Source: DASPSM01 sp036008465 (GTDB taxonomy: Bacteria; Planctomycetota; Planctomycetia; Planctomycetales; Planctomycetaceae). From it: DNA of 64,000 bases. The stretch lies in assembly GCA_036008465.1 (NCBI GenBank), contig DASYNP010000095.1:104706-168705 (forward strand), given 5' to 3'. The position numbers were made by a program, and so were the translations under genes. The notes under the pieces are model-generated. The model searched no databases and was not told the origin of the DNA. It was given only the letters and a program-made list of their open reading frames with translations. Each line of letters starts with the position of its first letter. Position 1 is the first letter of the stretch. Below are positions 52,493 to 60,497 of the stretch, in pieces.

Positions 52493-54124
52493 ATGACCCA
52501 GCATAACGGTTCCGCGGCCCACGCGCTCGAAGACGACCGGCGGCCAACAAAAGACCAACGCATCGCCGAACGAGCTGAGAGGACGGCGATCGCGATGTCG
52601 GCAGGCGAGCCCCAGGCTGAGCAGTCCGTTATCAGCTGCGTATTGACGTCCGACGAGGCCGCGAAGACCGCTCGCTCTTTGTTGGAGCCGACCGACTTTC
52701 AAGAGTACCGACATCAGGTCTTGTACTCGGCAGCCCAGGAGATGCACCAAGGCGGCATTCCATGTGATGCCGTAACAGTGACACAACACCTACAAAAGAC
52801 TGAGCGCCTCTTGGAGGTCGCCCCGACCAGAGATGAGGCAGTTTCCTACCTGTGTCAAACCCTCGAATTTCCCGCTTACGCCAAACACGTCCGCTACTAC
52901 GCCGACATCGTGAAGGACCGTTCTCTGCGGCGGCAAATCAAAGAGCGGCTTTTGTCTGCCGCGCAAACAACAGACGACCCCTCTATCGACATCGAGACTT
53001 TGATCAAGCGGCCAAACTTCGCCGATCTGATCCTGCCGGAGCAGAGTGAAATCAAAACCCTACGGCAACTGTCCGAGGCCCACCCCGACCTTTACGGATC
53101 ACTTATCGAAGGGATCCTGCGCCGATGCGAGGTCGCAAACATCATCGCTCCTTCGAAGATCGGCAAATCTTGGCTTACCTACAACCTTGCCCACTGCGTC
53201 AATGCCGGAATGAAGTGGTTTGGATTTAAGACCAATCTGGGACCTGTGCTGATTATTGACAACGAGTTGCACGAGCCGACGATCTGGCACCGAATTCGCG
53301 CGGTGGGCGACGCGATGGAACTGAAATTCGACGATTACGCAGACGCCATCAAGGTCTGGCCGATGCGCGGGCGGGCCGAGAATGTGTTCTCGATTGGCCA
53401 AAAGATCGACCGACTTCGCGAGCGGTTCGCACTAGTGATTCTCGACGCCAAGTATCGGTCGATGCCAGCCGGCACTTCCGAGAACGACAATGCATCCGAG
53501 ACCGCCTTCTACAACGAGATCGACCGCTGGGCTCGATCGCTCAATTGTGCCGTGGCTCTAGTCCACCATTCCGGTAAGGGTGGCCAGTCCGAAAAGCGTG
53601 TGACGGACGTTGGCTCCGGTGCTGGAGCCCAGTCGCGGGCTGCGGATACGCATCTCGTGCTGCGTGAGCACGAGGAACCGAACACGTTTGTGCTGGAGGC
53701 GGCTGTCCGTTCGTTCGCTCCGGTCGAGCCGATCGGGCTGCGGTGGGTTTTTCCTTTGTGGGTGTCCGACGAGAGTGTCGACGTGGCCAAGCTCAAAGGA
53801 GGAAAGTCCCGAGTCGACAAGCAAGCGATGGATGACCAGGAAACGGATATCGAAGTGCTGCGGATCTGTGAGACATGGAAAAACGTCGGGGACATCGAAA
53901 GAGAAAGCGGAGGAAACGGGAAACCGCGTTTTGGAAAGGACCGAATCAGGCGGTCGGTTGAGCGGCTCACAAGGAAGTTGCTGCTCGATACTGACAAGCA
54001 GGATCGCGATCGACACAAGAACGTGATGGTCTACCGCCGGAGCGTCCGTGCCCACAATCCCGAGCACGAAGCCACCGCCAGCTCCAATGGCTTCGATTGG
54101 TCGACCGAGGACGGCTTCCGATGA
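52493..54124 (+). CDS. Replicative helicase-like protein: DnaB N-terminal domain fused to a RepA-type AAA ATPase
   Basis: The 543-residue protein combines two known modules. Residues about 38-145 (PQAEQSVISCVLTSDEAAKT, FQEYRHQVLYSAAQEMHQGG, HVRYYADIVKDR) match the DnaB N-terminal domain. Residues about 205-400 form a RepA/AAA_25-type RecA fold with Walker A IIAPSKIGKSWLTYNLA, Walker B FALVILDAKYR and motif VALVHHSGKGG. The C-terminus (about 440-510) looks like a winged-helix (NGKPRFGKDRIRRSVERLTR). It should unwind DNA at the element's origin. Overlapping downstream genes point to one operon. Confidence 0.87.
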   Translation: MTQHNGSAAHALEDDRRPTKDQRIAERAERTAIAMSAGEPQAEQSVISCVLTSDEAAKTARSLLEPTDFQEYRHQVLYSAAQEMHQGGIPCDAVTVTQHLQKTERLLEVAPTRDEAVSYLCQTLEFPAYAKHVRYYADIVKDRSLRRQIKERLLSAAQTTDDPSIDIETLIKRPNFADLILPEQSEIKTLRQLSEAHPDLYGSLIEGILRRCEVANIIAPSKIGKSWLTYNLAHCVNAGMKWFGFKTNLGPVLIIDNELHEPTIWHRIRAVGDAMELKFDDYADAIKVWPMRGRAENVFSIGQKIDRLRERFALVILDAKYRSMPAGTSENDNASETAFYNEIDRWARSLNCAVALVHHSGKGGQSEKRVTDVGSGAGAQSRAADTHLVLREHEEPNTFVLEAAVRSFAPVEPIGLRWVFPLWVSDESVDVAKLKGGKSRVDKQAMDDQETDIEVLRICETWKNVGDIERESGGNGKPRFGKDRIRRSVERLTRKLLLDTDKQDRDRHKNVMVYRRSVRAHNPEHEATASSNGFDWSTEDGFR

Positions 54125-54366
54125 AAGCCAATCACCAACGATTCGCGCTCACCCTGGAAAGCAAAGGCAGCTCGACCGTGCCGACCATCCAACGGCTGAA
54201 GCACCTGCTGAAGGTGCTCGGCAGGAGCCATGGCTTCCGTGCCGTCAAGGTGTTGGAAGTCTCCCCGACGAACACCGAAGCTGACGTGAACATGCCTGAC
54301 GCCGCGCATAACAGTTCTCAAGCAACCAACGCCGCCAAGGCTTCGACACCCCGGAGGAATAAGTGA
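54121..54366 (+). CDS. Small basic protein in the replication operon
   Basis: The protein has 81 residues from ATG 54121, overlapping the helicase stop (ATGA). The first 45 residues (RFALTLESKGSSTVPTIQRL, HLLKVLGRSHGFRAVKV) form a short alpha/beta unit; the rest is Asn/Ala/Ser-rich and disordered. The family is unknown. The overlap on both ends supports translation. Confidence 0.6.
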   Translation: MKANHQRFALTLESKGSSTVPTIQRLKHLLKVLGRSHGFRAVKVLEVSPTNTEADVNMPDAAHNSSQATNAAKASTPRRNK

Positions 54367-54734
54367 AACCCAATGACAAAGAGGCGTTTGCCGCAATTGC
54401 GGCCGCTGCCAAATACCTGTTTCGGAGCGTGGTAATGCCGTGGGCGCGCGAGATGTCCTCTGAGATTTTCGGACTGTCTGGCGCGCTCAGCAGGCATGCA
54501 ATGCGTGGCCGCTACTGGGTAAAGACGCAGTGTCTCGACCTTACGTTCGAGGTCGACGTAGTTGTGGCAGCCGATTTCGCGATCATCGTTACGTTTACCC
54601 ACGACGGATCCACTGAGGCGATCCGGTTGGACCCGGATGTCGACATCGACGAGCTGCGCGAGCAAGTCACAGCCTGGATCGACAGCTGCAGCGGGCCAAT
54701 CATCTTGCCCCCGCTCGACGGGGAGCGCAATTGA
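54363..54734 (+). CDS. Hypothetical protein in the replication operon
   Basis: The protein has 123 residues from GTG 54363, which overlaps the preceding TGA. A helical start (AAAKYLFRSVVMPWAREMSSE) is followed by an alternating beta stretch (FEVDVVVAADFAIIVTFTHD) and RLDPDVDIDELREQVTAWID. No family is recognised. It is the last gene of this rightward run. Confidence 0.6.
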   Translation: MKPNDKEAFAAIAAAAKYLFRSVVMPWAREMSSEIFGLSGALSRHAMRGRYWVKTQCLDLTFEVDVVVAADFAIIVTFTHDGSTEAIRLDPDVDIDELREQVTAWIDSCSGPIILPPLDGERN

Positions 54735-54774
54735 GGAATGGATGACTTCCCGAACTTGCGGGGGCTTTACTGTG

Positions 54775-54879
54775 ATGGCGGACTTTCCGAACGACCTTTT
54801 CGAGACGCGTCCTCCTCGCGGCGTTCGCGAAATGCACGGAGGCGAATTGCCCAACACCATCAGAGGTCGAGGCGAATGA
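54775..54879 (+). CDS. Possible 34-residue peptide
   Basis: The ATG at 54775 opens MADFPNDLFETRPPRGVREM and ends at 54879, two bases from the end of the convergent SGNH gene. The ribosome binding site is weak. Another ATG at 54738 in a different frame starts MDDFPN, a curious echo. Coding is uncertain. Confidence 0.3.
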   Translation: MADFPNDLFETRPPRGVREMHGGELPNTIRGRGE

Positions 54880-54881
54880 CC

Positions 54882-55949
54882 TTACTTGCCCAACACAGCC
54901 TGCACGTCCTTGGCTACCAAAGGCATGAACTTCTCGACGCCGGCGGCGTTCAGGTGAACCTGGTCCCAGCAGAGCGCGGGATCGTAGGCCAGCACGATCG
55001 GACGCCCGACTGTCACGCCACTGGATTCGATACCGGACGACCACTGCTCCAATTGCGACCAGTCGCGGGCACTGCGGACGTCAGACGAGATGGGAGCGAA
55101 ACGAATTACGAGCCGCACCCCAGATTCCGCGCAAGCGGTGACGATCGAGCTGAGACCGCCGTCCCAATCGGGATGAACACGCTCAGCCGGCCCCGGCATA
55201 TCAAGCGCGCGCCCCAGTCCGTGCTCGCTGGGCAGCGCAAAGAATCCGCGCGAGTCGGCCAATCGTTGCCGCAAAGATCGGTAGGTTTCCTTCTCCATGC
55301 CGACCAGCGGCCAGTCAAGGAACTTTCTATCTCCAGAGGACCACGAGCCAATCGCCCCGCTTCGGATGAAATAGGAGGCGACTTCCAGGGGAGCAACGAC
55401 GCCTTCGACGTCGGGGCCGTAGTTTGCGATGAATCGCTCAGGGTGTCCCATTGCGCCGATGCTGCTTTCCAAGCAGAACGGCGACAGGCACATGACCACA
55501 ACTCGCGGCTTGGGATGGTGCTGCAAATAGCCCTTGAGCAATACCAGCATGCCGATGGGGCCGGCTCCCTGCTGCGTTCCAAGGTTGAAGGCTTTCAACC
55601 CCTTCGACGCAAAGCGGTCCTGCCGCTTTCTGACGGTCGAGAGATCCTCAGTGAGCTTGGCCAGTCGCTCCGGATCAATTCCGTCGTGGCACGCGCTGTC
55701 CCCGATGAACAGGACATCGTCCTCTTCGTTCGAGCCGATGGCATATTCGGCTGCGATCGCCAAGCCAGCGTCATCGACGGATGGGGCCTGACGCGGATCA
55801 AGGAAGCGGAGCGTGGGGTCTGTCGAGCGACCGCGCAGATAGGCAAAATGGCCAAGCACCAAAACAGTAGCGGCTGCGACTGCGAGAATTCCGCCACTTG
55901 CCCGGGTACGGCTATTTCGCAAAGGCACAACTTGGAGGCACGGAATCAT
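54882..55949 (-). CDS. Membrane-anchored SGNH-hydrolase-like protein
   Basis: The protein has 355 residues from ATG 55949, which has GGAGAG seven bases upstream; ATG 55967 lacks one. An N-terminal anchor (GGILAVAAATVLVLGHFAYL) is followed by the first SGNH block VLFIGDSACHDGID (Ser nucleophile in GDS), a VVVMCLSPFCLE stretch, and the last block WDQVHLNAAGVEKF (Asp-x-x-His). Such hydrolases are esterases, acyl- or deacylases acting on carbohydrates. In phage-like elements they may modify or degrade surface polysaccharide. Orientation is opposite to the flanking operons. Confidence 0.8.
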   Translation of the reverse strand: MIPCLQVVPLRNSRTRASGGILAVAAATVLVLGHFAYLRGRSTDPTLRFLDPRQAPSVDDAGLAIAAEYAIGSNEEDDVLFIGDSACHDGIDPERLAKLTEDLSTVRKRQDRFASKGLKAFNLGTQQGAGPIGMLVLLKGYLQHHPKPRVVVMCLSPFCLESSIGAMGHPERFIANYGPDVEGVVAPLEVASYFIRSGAIGSWSSGDRKFLDWPLVGMEKETYRSLRQRLADSRGFFALPSEHGLGRALDMPGPAERVHPDWDGGLSSIVTACAESGVRLVIRFAPISSDVRSARDWSQLEQWSSGIESSGVTVGRPIVLAYDPALCWDQVHLNAAGVEKFMPLVAKDVQAVLGK

Positions 55950-56334
55950 GCCTGACTCTCCAGACACATTTTACGCTTGTTGCGTCATTGCGGAAGCCTC
56001 AGAAATTGATCCGGCTCGCCGAGGCGCGTGGGAGTTCCATAACCAAGATACGCAAGGGCTTACAGACACTCCCGAAAAGATGCTTACGGTTGGCCTGAGC
56101 CCGACAGGTGCTGCGCCCGCGACGCACTACCTTTGCACGCGGCACGCCGACAAGAAGGAACTGGATCGCATCGAAGCCTACCAACAGGCGCGCACCGCTC
56201 GCGGAGTGCCGCGCGTGCCGGTCGTTTACCACGTCGCGGCCGAATCATTCACGCCAAATGAAACGACAAAGGCCACGCTCGCTGCTCACCAGTTAATGGT
56301 GCTAACGCAACTCGGGCTGCGGAGGATCACTTGA
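55948..56334 (+). CDS. Hypothetical element protein
   Basis: The protein has 128 residues from ATG 55948, with GGAGG upstream. It starts MPDSPDTFYACCVIAEASEI and contains THYLCTRHADKKELDRI and VVYHVAAESFTPNE. The start codon shares the CATG tetranucleotide with the divergent SGNH gene. Its stop overlaps the next start (TTGA). Position suggests a structural or assembly protein. The family is unknown. Confidence 0.65.
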   Translation: MPDSPDTFYACCVIAEASEIDPARRGAWEFHNQDTQGLTDTPEKMLTVGLSPTGAAPATHYLCTRHADKKELDRIEAYQQARTARGVPRVPVVYHVAAESFTPNETTKATLAAHQLMVLTQLGLRRIT

Positions 56335-57707
56335 GCACGACCACGCTAACCCCATCGTCCGACAAGTCTGTCGGAAGCAACTGGAGTCGCACAGGAGGGT
56401 CAACCTATTCGGGAGACCTGTCGGACGCCAGCGATTCAACGTACGGGTCGATCAATTCGTCCACCTCGACAAACAACCATCTTCAGTTGACGTTGACCGC
56501 GATCCCCGGAAACGTCCTGACGCTGACGGCCGTTTCGATCGTCCTGAGATGCTTGGCCGCGAGCACCAAAAACACTCCGGAAATTGCGGCTCGCGTCTGG
56601 AATTCAACCGGAACGACTGCCCTAACTTCTCTTGCCACGGTATTGCCGACGTCTTCCTTCAGCAACATTAGCACAAGCGTAACGCTAAGCGATTCTACGA
56701 TTTCCGATTGGACCAATGCCTACCTCGATATTCAGAGCGTAGGTGATGGTGCCAATACGACCCTAGAGGTTTCCGAGGCCAGCGTGGTCCTGACGGTGAC
56801 GCTGGCAAGCGCACCGGGCACGCCCACCAACCTTGTCGCCAGCTACGCCTCTGCAACATCCGTAACTCTGACCTGGACCCAAGGATCGGGCACGGTCACG
56901 GACAACAAGGTCAAGTACGGCACCGACGGCACGACGTTTGGAACGACCGTCGACCAAGGCTCCGCGGTTACCACAGCAACGATCACGGGGCTGACGACCA
57001 AGCAACTCTATTTCTTTGAAGTCGACGCGGAAAACGGGAGCGGTGCATCGGCTTATACGGCGCCAGTTACGTGGGTCTGCGGCTCCGCCTGGACCGGCCA
57101 GGTGTCGCAATCGAGCGACGATGCCTACGAGAGTTCGGGGACCGTCACGCTGACGGATGCCACGATCTCGCCGACCAGCGGCAAATACGCTGGCTGGCGG
57201 TGGCAAAATGTGCTGCTGGCCGGCGGCGTCGATGTGACACAGGCCACGCTGTATCTCTACTTTTCGTCTGTCAGCAGTCCAGCCAACACGTTTTCGGTCG
57301 ACTGCCAGGCGAGCACCTCGGCCGCCACGTTTACCACGGCGTCCAACAACATTTCCGGCCGCTCCCTAACCGGCGTCACTGGCGGTGCGGCGGTGGGCGG
57401 CGCTGGGACGGGCTGGAACAATTTCCCAGACCTGCAAGGGGCCGTGCAGGCGGTTGTCAATCAGGGCGGCTGGGCCTCGGGCGATCCGATCGTCGTCCAG
57501 TTCGTGGGCAACACGGGCCTCACCGGCATCACCATCGAAATGTTCGACGGCAACTCCGTCCAGGCGGCCATCCTGGCTGTCTTTACCGTGACGGCAGCCC
57601 AATGGGAAGCGGCCATCTACACCACCGAGTCTTCCTGCGAGTCGGCGGCCTCGAATATCGCCCTCAACAACGAATGGGGAGTTGTCGCGTCGGGCTCCGA
57701 CCACTAA
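56331..57707 (+). CDS. Large Ser/Thr-rich protein with fibronectin type III domain, tail- or capsid-associated
   Basis: The protein has 458 residues from TTG 56331, which has GGAGGA four bases upstream and overlaps the preceding stop. It is rich in Ser, Thr, Gly and Asn, as beta-structured fibre proteins are. Residues about 160-245 are a fibronectin type III domain (PTNLVASYASATSVTLTW, then GLTTKQLYFFEVDAENGSG). Two flanking beta domains each contain Ala/Thr/Gly-rich sandwiches. There is no signal peptide, so a virion surface or tail role is more likely than secretion by Sec. That is inferred from composition and neighbours. Confidence 0.72.
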   Translation: MSTTTLTPSSDKSVGSNWSRTGGSTYSGDLSDASDSTYGSINSSTSTNNHLQLTLTAIPGNVLTLTAVSIVLRCLAASTKNTPEIAARVWNSTGTTALTSLATVLPTSSFSNISTSVTLSDSTISDWTNAYLDIQSVGDGANTTLEVSEASVVLTVTLASAPGTPTNLVASYASATSVTLTWTQGSGTVTDNKVKYGTDGTTFGTTVDQGSAVTTATITGLTTKQLYFFEVDAENGSGASAYTAPVTWVCGSAWTGQVSQSSDDAYESSGTVTLTDATISPTSGKYAGWRWQNVLLAGGVDVTQATLYLYFSSVSSPANTFSVDCQASTSAATFTTASNNISGRSLTGVTGGAAVGGAGTGWNNFPDLQGAVQAVVNQGGWASGDPIVVQFVGNTGLTGITIEMFDGNSVQAAILAVFTVTAAQWEAAIYTTESSCESAASNIALNNEWGVVASGSDH

Positions 57708-57725
57708 CTGAAAGGATTTAGCTGA

Positions 57726-58226
57726 ATGGAAAGCCAGAAACAAGCACCGATGGAGCCAAAGGTAAAGTCGTGCGTTCTATGTGCCGAGTCCACGCAGAAC
57801 AGCGACGGTAGTTGGAACCTACGAGCCGCAGCAGACGGGCTCAGGTTGGAAAAGCCGCCGACTTGCGAGGCGCCGCTTGTCGTTCGGGCCGATCTGTATC
57901 TCGAACTTTTCGCCCGATACTACAAGGCCGAAGACGAGCTGATCGTAACTGTCATCCCCCCTGGCGGCCGCCCAAGCCAAATTCACGTCGGACACTTGGC
58001 CTTCCCCGGCGGGCTTTTGGACACCGTGGTCTTCCAATCGCAAACGACACTGCGGCTGGTGAAGGGCGGTGAGGTCCGAATCGAGATCTCCTGGGGCGAT
58101 CGCCCACTTGGGGCCTTCCCGTTCATGGTCTCACCGGTCGAGTCTATGAAGCGATTTGAGAGCGCCACGGTCTATTCGGCAAAGAAACCATCCGAGTGCT
58201 GGCTCGAGCAAAACGCTGTCACCTAA
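57726..58226 (+). CDS. Hypothetical virion-module protein
   Basis: The protein has 166 residues from ATG 57726, 18 bases after the fibre-like gene and with AAAGGA upstream. It contains SCVLCAESTQNSDGSWNLRA and a beta-rich centre (ELIVTVIPPGGRPSQIHVG, TTLRLVKGGEVRIEISW). It ends at a TAATG junction. No family is recognised. Confidence 0.6.
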   Translation: MESQKQAPMEPKVKSCVLCAESTQNSDGSWNLRAAADGLRLEKPPTCEAPLVVRADLYLELFARYYKAEDELIVTVIPPGGRPSQIHVGHLAFPGGLLDTVVFQSQTTLRLVKGGEVRIEISWGDRPLGAFPFMVSPVESMKRFESATVYSAKKPSECWLEQNAVT

Positions 58227-58256
58227 TGGCCGCCGGCCCAGGCGAGTTGATGCCCA

Positions 58257-58322
58257 ATGCGCAAGTATCTGCAGGCCAAATTCGTGAATGGCGAACTGCG
58301 TCCCGTGTGGGGAGCTTGCTGA
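58257..58322 (+). CDS. Possible 21-residue peptide coupled to the next gene
   Basis: ATG 58257 opens MRKYLQAKFVNGELRPVWGA followed by Cys and TGA. The TGA overlaps the ATG of the next gene (TGATG), a coupling seen in phage operons. The frame is short and the ribosome binding site weak. Confidence 0.35.
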   Translation: MRKYLQAKFVNGELRPVWGAC

Positions 58323-59389
58323 TGGGTCGTCCCCCAAATTGCAACTGCAACTGCGGCAACGCTGGCAGTGGATGCAATCCAGCCTTCACGGACGCCTTCA
58401 CGAGCGTGCTGCCTGGCTACACGTTCTTTCAAGAAACGTTCTGGCCGTCCAACGCCCCGCCGCTCACGCTCACCACGTCGGCCGGCACGCTGTCTGTTAC
58501 CGGCAACCCAAACACGGAAGGGCTGATTGAGTATTACCAGAAGTTCAACTTGCAAGCGTCGGGACTCAGGAGCGTTTCCGTCCAGGTGACGCTGGGTGCC
58601 CCATCAAATAACACCGCCGACTCTATTCTCTTCATTGGGCTCAGTGGCGGCTCGCTGGTGGTTGAGCTGACAGCTTCTTGGGGCAACTTCTACTGCCTGG
58701 AATACCCAGGAACTGGTTTCGGTGCCAATTCCTTCGGCACCCCAACCAATGGCGACACGGTTAAACTTGACCTCGAAGAAACGGCCACCAATGTCTGGTC
58801 GATCGTTGCCTGGGTCAACGGCAGTATTGCTGGCAGTGCCTCGGGCGTGTCCATCACGACGCTCAGTAATCCGGTGGCCATCGGCTTGGTTCTAGAAACC
58901 ACCGAGGCTGGCTCGCCGACCGATAACTGGCCGTCCTTCACCGCCCCACTCACCGTCTCCTGTGTGAATCAATCGCAGTGCCTGTCGACCACGTATCCGG
59001 CCGTGTGGGCGGTCCAGGGCTTGCCGGGGGTGTCGCTCTCTACGTCCCGCTTTCCCTGTAACAACTGTTCGCTGTACCAAAAGAGTCACGCGCTCTATTA
59101 CACGGGCGTGAACGGAAGCGGACAGTGCGTTTGGACTTCAGCCGACCAAATCTATTGCAACGCTCTCGGCACGGGCTATATCAACCAGCCGATGTGGCAG
59201 CTTCTCATTTACGGCTCCGGGCCAACGAGCATGGTCCTACAGACCGCCTTCGCGGCAGGCGGCTTAGAGACGCAATACGCCGCCACACTCCAGAACGCCC
59301 TCGGCTCGAACACGCTCGCCCTATCCGGCCCAGCCAACATTGCTGGCTGCACCACATTCCCCTCCACCATCACAATTGCCCCCGCGTGA
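58322..59389 (+). CDS. Hypothetical beta-rich virion-associated protein
   Basis: The protein has 355 residues from ATG 58322, with GGGGAG upstream; an in-frame ATG at 58226 would add 32 residues. The start is Cys/Asn-rich (RPPNCNCNCGNAGSGCNP), then a jelly-roll-like domain of about 200 residues with LRSVSVQVTLGAPSNNTADS and NGDTVKLDLEETATNVWSIV, resembling concanavalin-type lectin or glucanase folds. The C-terminal part repeats CNNCSLYQKSHALYYTGVNG-like Cys and ends AGCTTFPSTITIAP. Surface attachment or carbohydrate binding is inferred. Confidence 0.65.
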   Translation: MGRPPNCNCNCGNAGSGCNPAFTDAFTSVLPGYTFFQETFWPSNAPPLTLTTSAGTLSVTGNPNTEGLIEYYQKFNLQASGLRSVSVQVTLGAPSNNTADSILFIGLSGGSLVVELTASWGNFYCLEYPGTGFGANSFGTPTNGDTVKLDLEETATNVWSIVAWVNGSIAGSASGVSITTLSNPVAIGLVLETTEAGSPTDNWPSFTAPLTVSCVNQSQCLSTTYPAVWAVQGLPGVSLSTSRFPCNNCSLYQKSHALYYTGVNGSGQCVWTSADQIYCNALGTGYINQPMWQLLIYGSGPTSMVLQTAFAAGGLETQYAATLQNALGSNTLALSGPANIAGCTTFPSTITIAPA

Positions 59390-59691
59390 TCCAGGACATG
59401 GACCGCAAACGCTGCCGACATGCACGCCGCCACAATTCCTTACTAAGAACCGTCGAATGCCGCTCGAACTGGCTAATCCACCGGGACCGCCTGAATGTGT
59501 CGCAAGAAACATGTGCGATTTGTCCCTACGTCAACCGGCCAAACCGCTGGCCGATGCTAGGCGAAGCGGTCGCGTCCGTGCTCGGATGGTTGGGCTTCAA
59601 GAAGCACAAAGGTTGCGGATGCGCCCAGCGCCAAACCGCACTCAATTTCTGGGGTCTTAGGCTCGCGATTGGGCGGCTGAAGAAACGATAG
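59386..59691 (+). CDS. Small Cys/His-rich element protein
   Basis: The protein has 101 residues from GTG 59386, overlapping the preceding TGA (ATG 59398 is possible). It has ETCAICPYVNRPNRW and a C-terminal GCGCAQRQTALNFW, with several Cys and His that could bind zinc. The GCGCxxRQxxLN pattern recalls small phage proteins found near tail genes. The role is unknown. Confidence 0.6.
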   Translation: MIQDMDRKRCRHARRHNSLLRTVECRSNWLIHRDRLNVSQETCAICPYVNRPNRWPMLGEAVASVLGWLGFKKHKGCGCAQRQTALNFWGLRLAIGRLKKR

Positions 59692-59710
59692 CCGGAAAGG
59701 AACCACGCAA

Positions 59711-60145
59711 ATGTCCGTCGTCAACCTGCAGGAGCACTTTGGCAAGCGATACCGAATCGATTTCGATCCCGCTTACGACCCCGCGCATCGACCAAAGGAC
59801 AAGCTCGACCCGTGGTACATGGTCATCCCCTGCGAACGCGGCACGATCTATCCGCAGGGTGGTGACCGGCTGACGGCCGAAGTGGAGGGGCGGGCGCCGA
59901 CCCGGCGGCAGTTGCAGGCCCTGGATTGTGTGACGGTCACGCAGGAGGGCGACTCGTTCCTGGCCGTCACTTTCAATGTGTCGGACTTTGGAAAGATTGC
60001 CCAGATTATCAAGCCTCGGCGGAAGCGGGTTCTGTCACCGGAGCAACTCGAGCGGCTAGTCGCCATGGGACGCACATTTGGGTTCCCAACGCACCGTACA
60101 ACTCACGTTTCAGCCCCTGGAATCAACGCGGAGCCCGCGGCGTGA
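59711..60145 (+). CDS. Hypothetical element protein
   Basis: The protein has 144 residues from ATG 59711, with AAAGGA upstream. It starts VNLQEHFGKRYRIDFDPAYD and contains PWYMVIPCERGTIYPQGGD and LAVTFNVSDFGKIAQIIKPR, ending with a helix LSPEQLERLVAMGR. No family is recognised. Its stop overlaps the GTG of the methyltransferase-fragment gene. Confidence 0.65.
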   Translation: MSVVNLQEHFGKRYRIDFDPAYDPAHRPKDKLDPWYMVIPCERGTIYPQGGDRLTAEVEGRAPTRRQLQALDCVTVTQEGDSFLAVTFNVSDFGKIAQIIKPRRKRVLSPEQLERLVAMGRTFGFPTHRTTHVSAPGINAEPAA

Positions 60146-60351
60146 CCAAGAGGGCTCGCAGGCCGCCTGCCTTCTTCCGCAAGGTGCTCGAATCCCTCTG
60201 GCCAACCGCCGTGCGCCTCGAGCTTTTCGCCACGAGCGCTCGGCCGGGCTGGAAGGCGTGGGGCAGTTCAGTCGCAGCGGACCGATTCCGCTCGTCGGCG
60301 GAAACCCAGGCCGCGCAGAGTGCCGTCTCGACGGGCCGTGGGCGGGTATAA
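60142..60351 (+). CDS. C-terminal fragment resembling an MT-A70 DNA adenine methyltransferase
   Basis: GTG 60142 overlaps the stop of the preceding gene, giving 69 residues. AFFRKVLESLWPTAVRLELF then ATSARPGWKAWGSSV matches the last conserved block of MT-A70-type N6-adenine methyltransferases (typically RLELFAR...RPGWDVWGNEV). The catalytic DPPW motif and SAM-binding part are absent here and upstream in any frame, so it cannot be an active enzyme. It is a remnant or a reused module. The Arg/Lys-rich first residues (TKRARRPP) could bind DNA. Confidence 0.55.
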   Translation: MTKRARRPPAFFRKVLESLWPTAVRLELFATSARPGWKAWGSSVAADRFRSSAETQAAQSAVSTGRGRV

Positions 60352-60423
60352 TTAGGCCGAATTCGTCCGTTTTTTGGACCGAACATTGCATGACACAGAA
60401 AAGCTCAAGCCGGTTCCCTGGAA

Positions 60424-60452
60424 TTGACGTATTTTATGTGTGGGCTTAGGAT
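60424..60452 (+). promoter_or_regulatory. Sigma-70-type promoter of the HEPN cassette
   Basis: TTGACG (60424-60429) and TAGGAT (60447-60452) are spaced by 17 bases, close to the consensus. GGGCT...AGCCC flanks the -10 element as a short palindrome and could be an operator. The next gene starts at 60498. Confidence 0.55.
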
Positions 60453-60497
60453 TAGAGCCCAAATCCCGGCCGAATGAGAAGCCTAGACTAAATCGCG

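Noticed and set aside
54738..55955. 405-codon frame antisense to the SGNH-like gene
   Set aside because: The minus strand has GDS and DxxH blocks and a membrane anchor; the plus strand is Arg/His-rich shadow.
55948..60351. Call of a complete prophage structural region
   Set aside because: No capsid, portal, terminase, protease or tape-measure gene is visible, so only a virion-associated module is suggested.
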